Assembly (NCBI GenBank): GCA_023386315.1
Contig: JAEWJZ010000029.1
Location: forward strand, 186,001 to 250,000
DNA from: Bacillota bacterium
GTDB taxonomy: Bacteria > Bacillota > Clostridia > Lachnospirales > Lachnospiraceae
Direction of reading: 5' to 3'
Length of the DNA stretch: 64,000 nucleotides
Under the pieces are notes generated by a model. That model was not told the DNA's origin. It saw nothing but the letters and a program-made list of their open reading frames with translations, and ran no database searches. This document shows positions 63,135 to 64,000 of this stretch, piece by piece. A program made the translations under genes and the position numbers. Position 1 is the stretch's first letter, and each line of letters starts with the position of its first letter.

Positions 63135-64000
63135 AGCACTATTAACTGTAAAAGATTTAAAAACCTATTTTTATACGTCAGGCGGTGTGAGCAAGGCGGT
63201 AGACGGAGTGAGTTTTCAGATTAAACGCGGAGAGATCATGGGGATTGTGGGCGAATCAGGGTCTGGAAAAAGTGTCACTTCTTCATCCATTATCCGTCTT
63301 TTACCTGCCGGGACCGGAAAAATTGTAAGCGGCAGCATTGATTTTGACGGTACAGATGTCCTGGCCCTTAATAAGAAAGAGCTTCTGTCTTTCCGGGGAA
63401 GGGATGTTTCCATGATTTTTCAAAATCCCATGACTTCCTTATCGCCTGTATTTAAAGTCGGACATCAGATGACAGAATTGATCCGTACCCAGCAGAAGGC
63501 AGACCGAAAGTCAGCCTTTCGTATGGCAGAAGATGCCTTGATGAAGGTTGGTATAACGGATGCAAGACGGCGTATGGATTCCTATCCTTACGAACTGTCA
63601 GGCGGTATGTGCCAGCGTGTGATCATTGCCATGTCCATCTTAAGCAGTCCCAAGATGATTATTGCAGATGAACCGACCACTGCCCTTGACGTAACCATTC
63701 AGGCCCAGGTTCTGGAACTGTTAAAAGAGATGCGTAATACTTATCAGACAGCCATACTTTTAATTACCCACAATCTGGGAGTTGTCTGGAAAATGTGTGA
63801 CAGCGTCATGGTGATGTATGCCGGAAAAACAGTGGAATACACCACGTGCAGCAATCTGTATCATAATCCTCTGCACCCATACACATGGGGGCTTCTGGAT
63901 TCCATGCCAAGGCTTGGCAGTGAATCAGAAGAAGAATTGTCCACCATTCAGGGAACGCCTCCTGATTTAAGACTCACAGGAACCTGCTGTAATTTCTCCA
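63127..64000 (+). CDS. dipeptide-type ABC transporter ATP-binding protein (DppD-like; cut by window edge)
   Basis: At least 291 residues; it runs off the right edge. GTG start at 63127 with AAAGGAGG upstream. Walker [10 protein letters not shown]-loop [11 protein letters not shown], Walker [12 protein letters not shown] and switch THNLG are present, and the C-terminal oligopeptide-type extension ([15 protein letters not shown]) has begun. The ABC signature reads LSGGMCQRV, with Cys where most homologues have Arg. A DppF-type partner is expected just beyond the window. Confidence 0.9.
   Translation, partial: MSEALLTVKDLKTYFYTSGGVSKAVDGVSFQIKRGEIMGIVGESGSGKSVTSSSIIRLLPAGTGKIVSGSIDFDGTDVLALNKKELLSFRGRDVSMIFQNPMTSLSPVFKVGHQMTELIRTQQKADRKSAFRMAEDALMKVGITDARRRMDSYPYELSGGMCQRVIIAMSILSSPKMIIADEPTTALDVTIQAQVLELLKEMRNTYQTAILLITHNLGVVWKMCDSVMVMYAGKTVEYTTCSNLYHNPLHPYTWGLLDSMPRLGSESEEELSTIQGTPPDLRLTGTCCNFS

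Overview
This window looks like the chromosome of an anaerobic, spore-forming Firmicute, most likely a Lachnospiraceae-type Clostridium. The evidence is a clostridial Mo-nitrogenase cluster (a nifN-nifB fusion, a split nifV, and the PII genes nifI1/nifI2 between nifH and nifD), an AsrABC sulfite reductase operon, a SpoVB-type flippase, an IscS/IscU/MnmA operon and strong AGGAGG ribosome-binding sites. The taxonomic placement is inferred from gene content only.

Layout. 1-4191: a DUF1538 membrane protein (cut by the window edge), a cation/proton antiporter, an MFS transporter and a one-component regulator with a binding-protein-like sensor domain. 4478-7462: modA-modB-modC and a molbindin gene, for molybdate uptake and storage. 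7600-8265: an A+T-rich acetyltransferase. 8385-22632: a ~14 kb nif operon reading nifH, nifI1, nifI2, nifD, nifK, nifE, nifN-B, a thioredoxin-fold [2Fe-2S] ferredoxin gene, nifV-omega, nifV-alpha. It continues into four unusual genes: a degenerate GroEL-like chaperonin, a PqqD-like protein, an AnfO-like protein and a repeat protein ending in a four-cysteine motif. A long hairpin followed by a short T run lies between the nifH promoter and its start codon, which suggests attenuation. A 16-bp perfect hairpin ends the operon. 22679-26713 (minus): a CstA-type transporter with a LytS/LytR-type two-component system. 26980-27339: a small secreted protein flanked by TACA-NN-TGTA boxes. 27546-31878 (minus): an FNT channel with asrA-asrB-asrC and a Crp/Fnr regulator, with a Crp-like palindrome centred near -41.5 of the channel-asr promoter. 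31986-39950: spoVB-like, iscS, iscU, mnmA, an amidase lipoprotein, patatin, GNAT and a lipoprotein with a (Thr-Glu)11 tract. 40173-43679: a chemoreceptor and a decayed paralogue. 43867-50227: argG diverging from argC-GNAT-argJ-argB-argD, with ARG-like boxes between them.

50228-55200 is an accessory island that is strikingly A+T-rich in its coding part. Debris of a mobile element is followed by a two-gene operon: a 172-aa unknown protein and a 1087-aa protein that combines a reverse transcriptase (intact YVDD), a long helical middle, a complete HD phosphohydrolase domain and a cysteine-rich tail. This is the best candidate here for an undescribed system, plausibly anti-phage. Next comes a hybrid regulator with an AraC DNA-binding domain fused to a SpoT/Rel-like HD domain that has lost the catalytic Glu-Asp pair, then aroM, an M20 amidohydrolase, and a dipeptide-type ABC transporter operon with a second M20 peptidase, running off the right edge.

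How the genes work together: Mod/molbindin supplies Mo for nitrogenase. NifE/N-B, NifV and probably the four trailing genes support cofactor synthesis and assembly, and NifI1/I2 give post-translational control. Isc supplies Fe-S clusters and Asr reduces sulfite to sulfide. No tRNA, rRNA, CRISPR array or intact insertion sequence was recognised.
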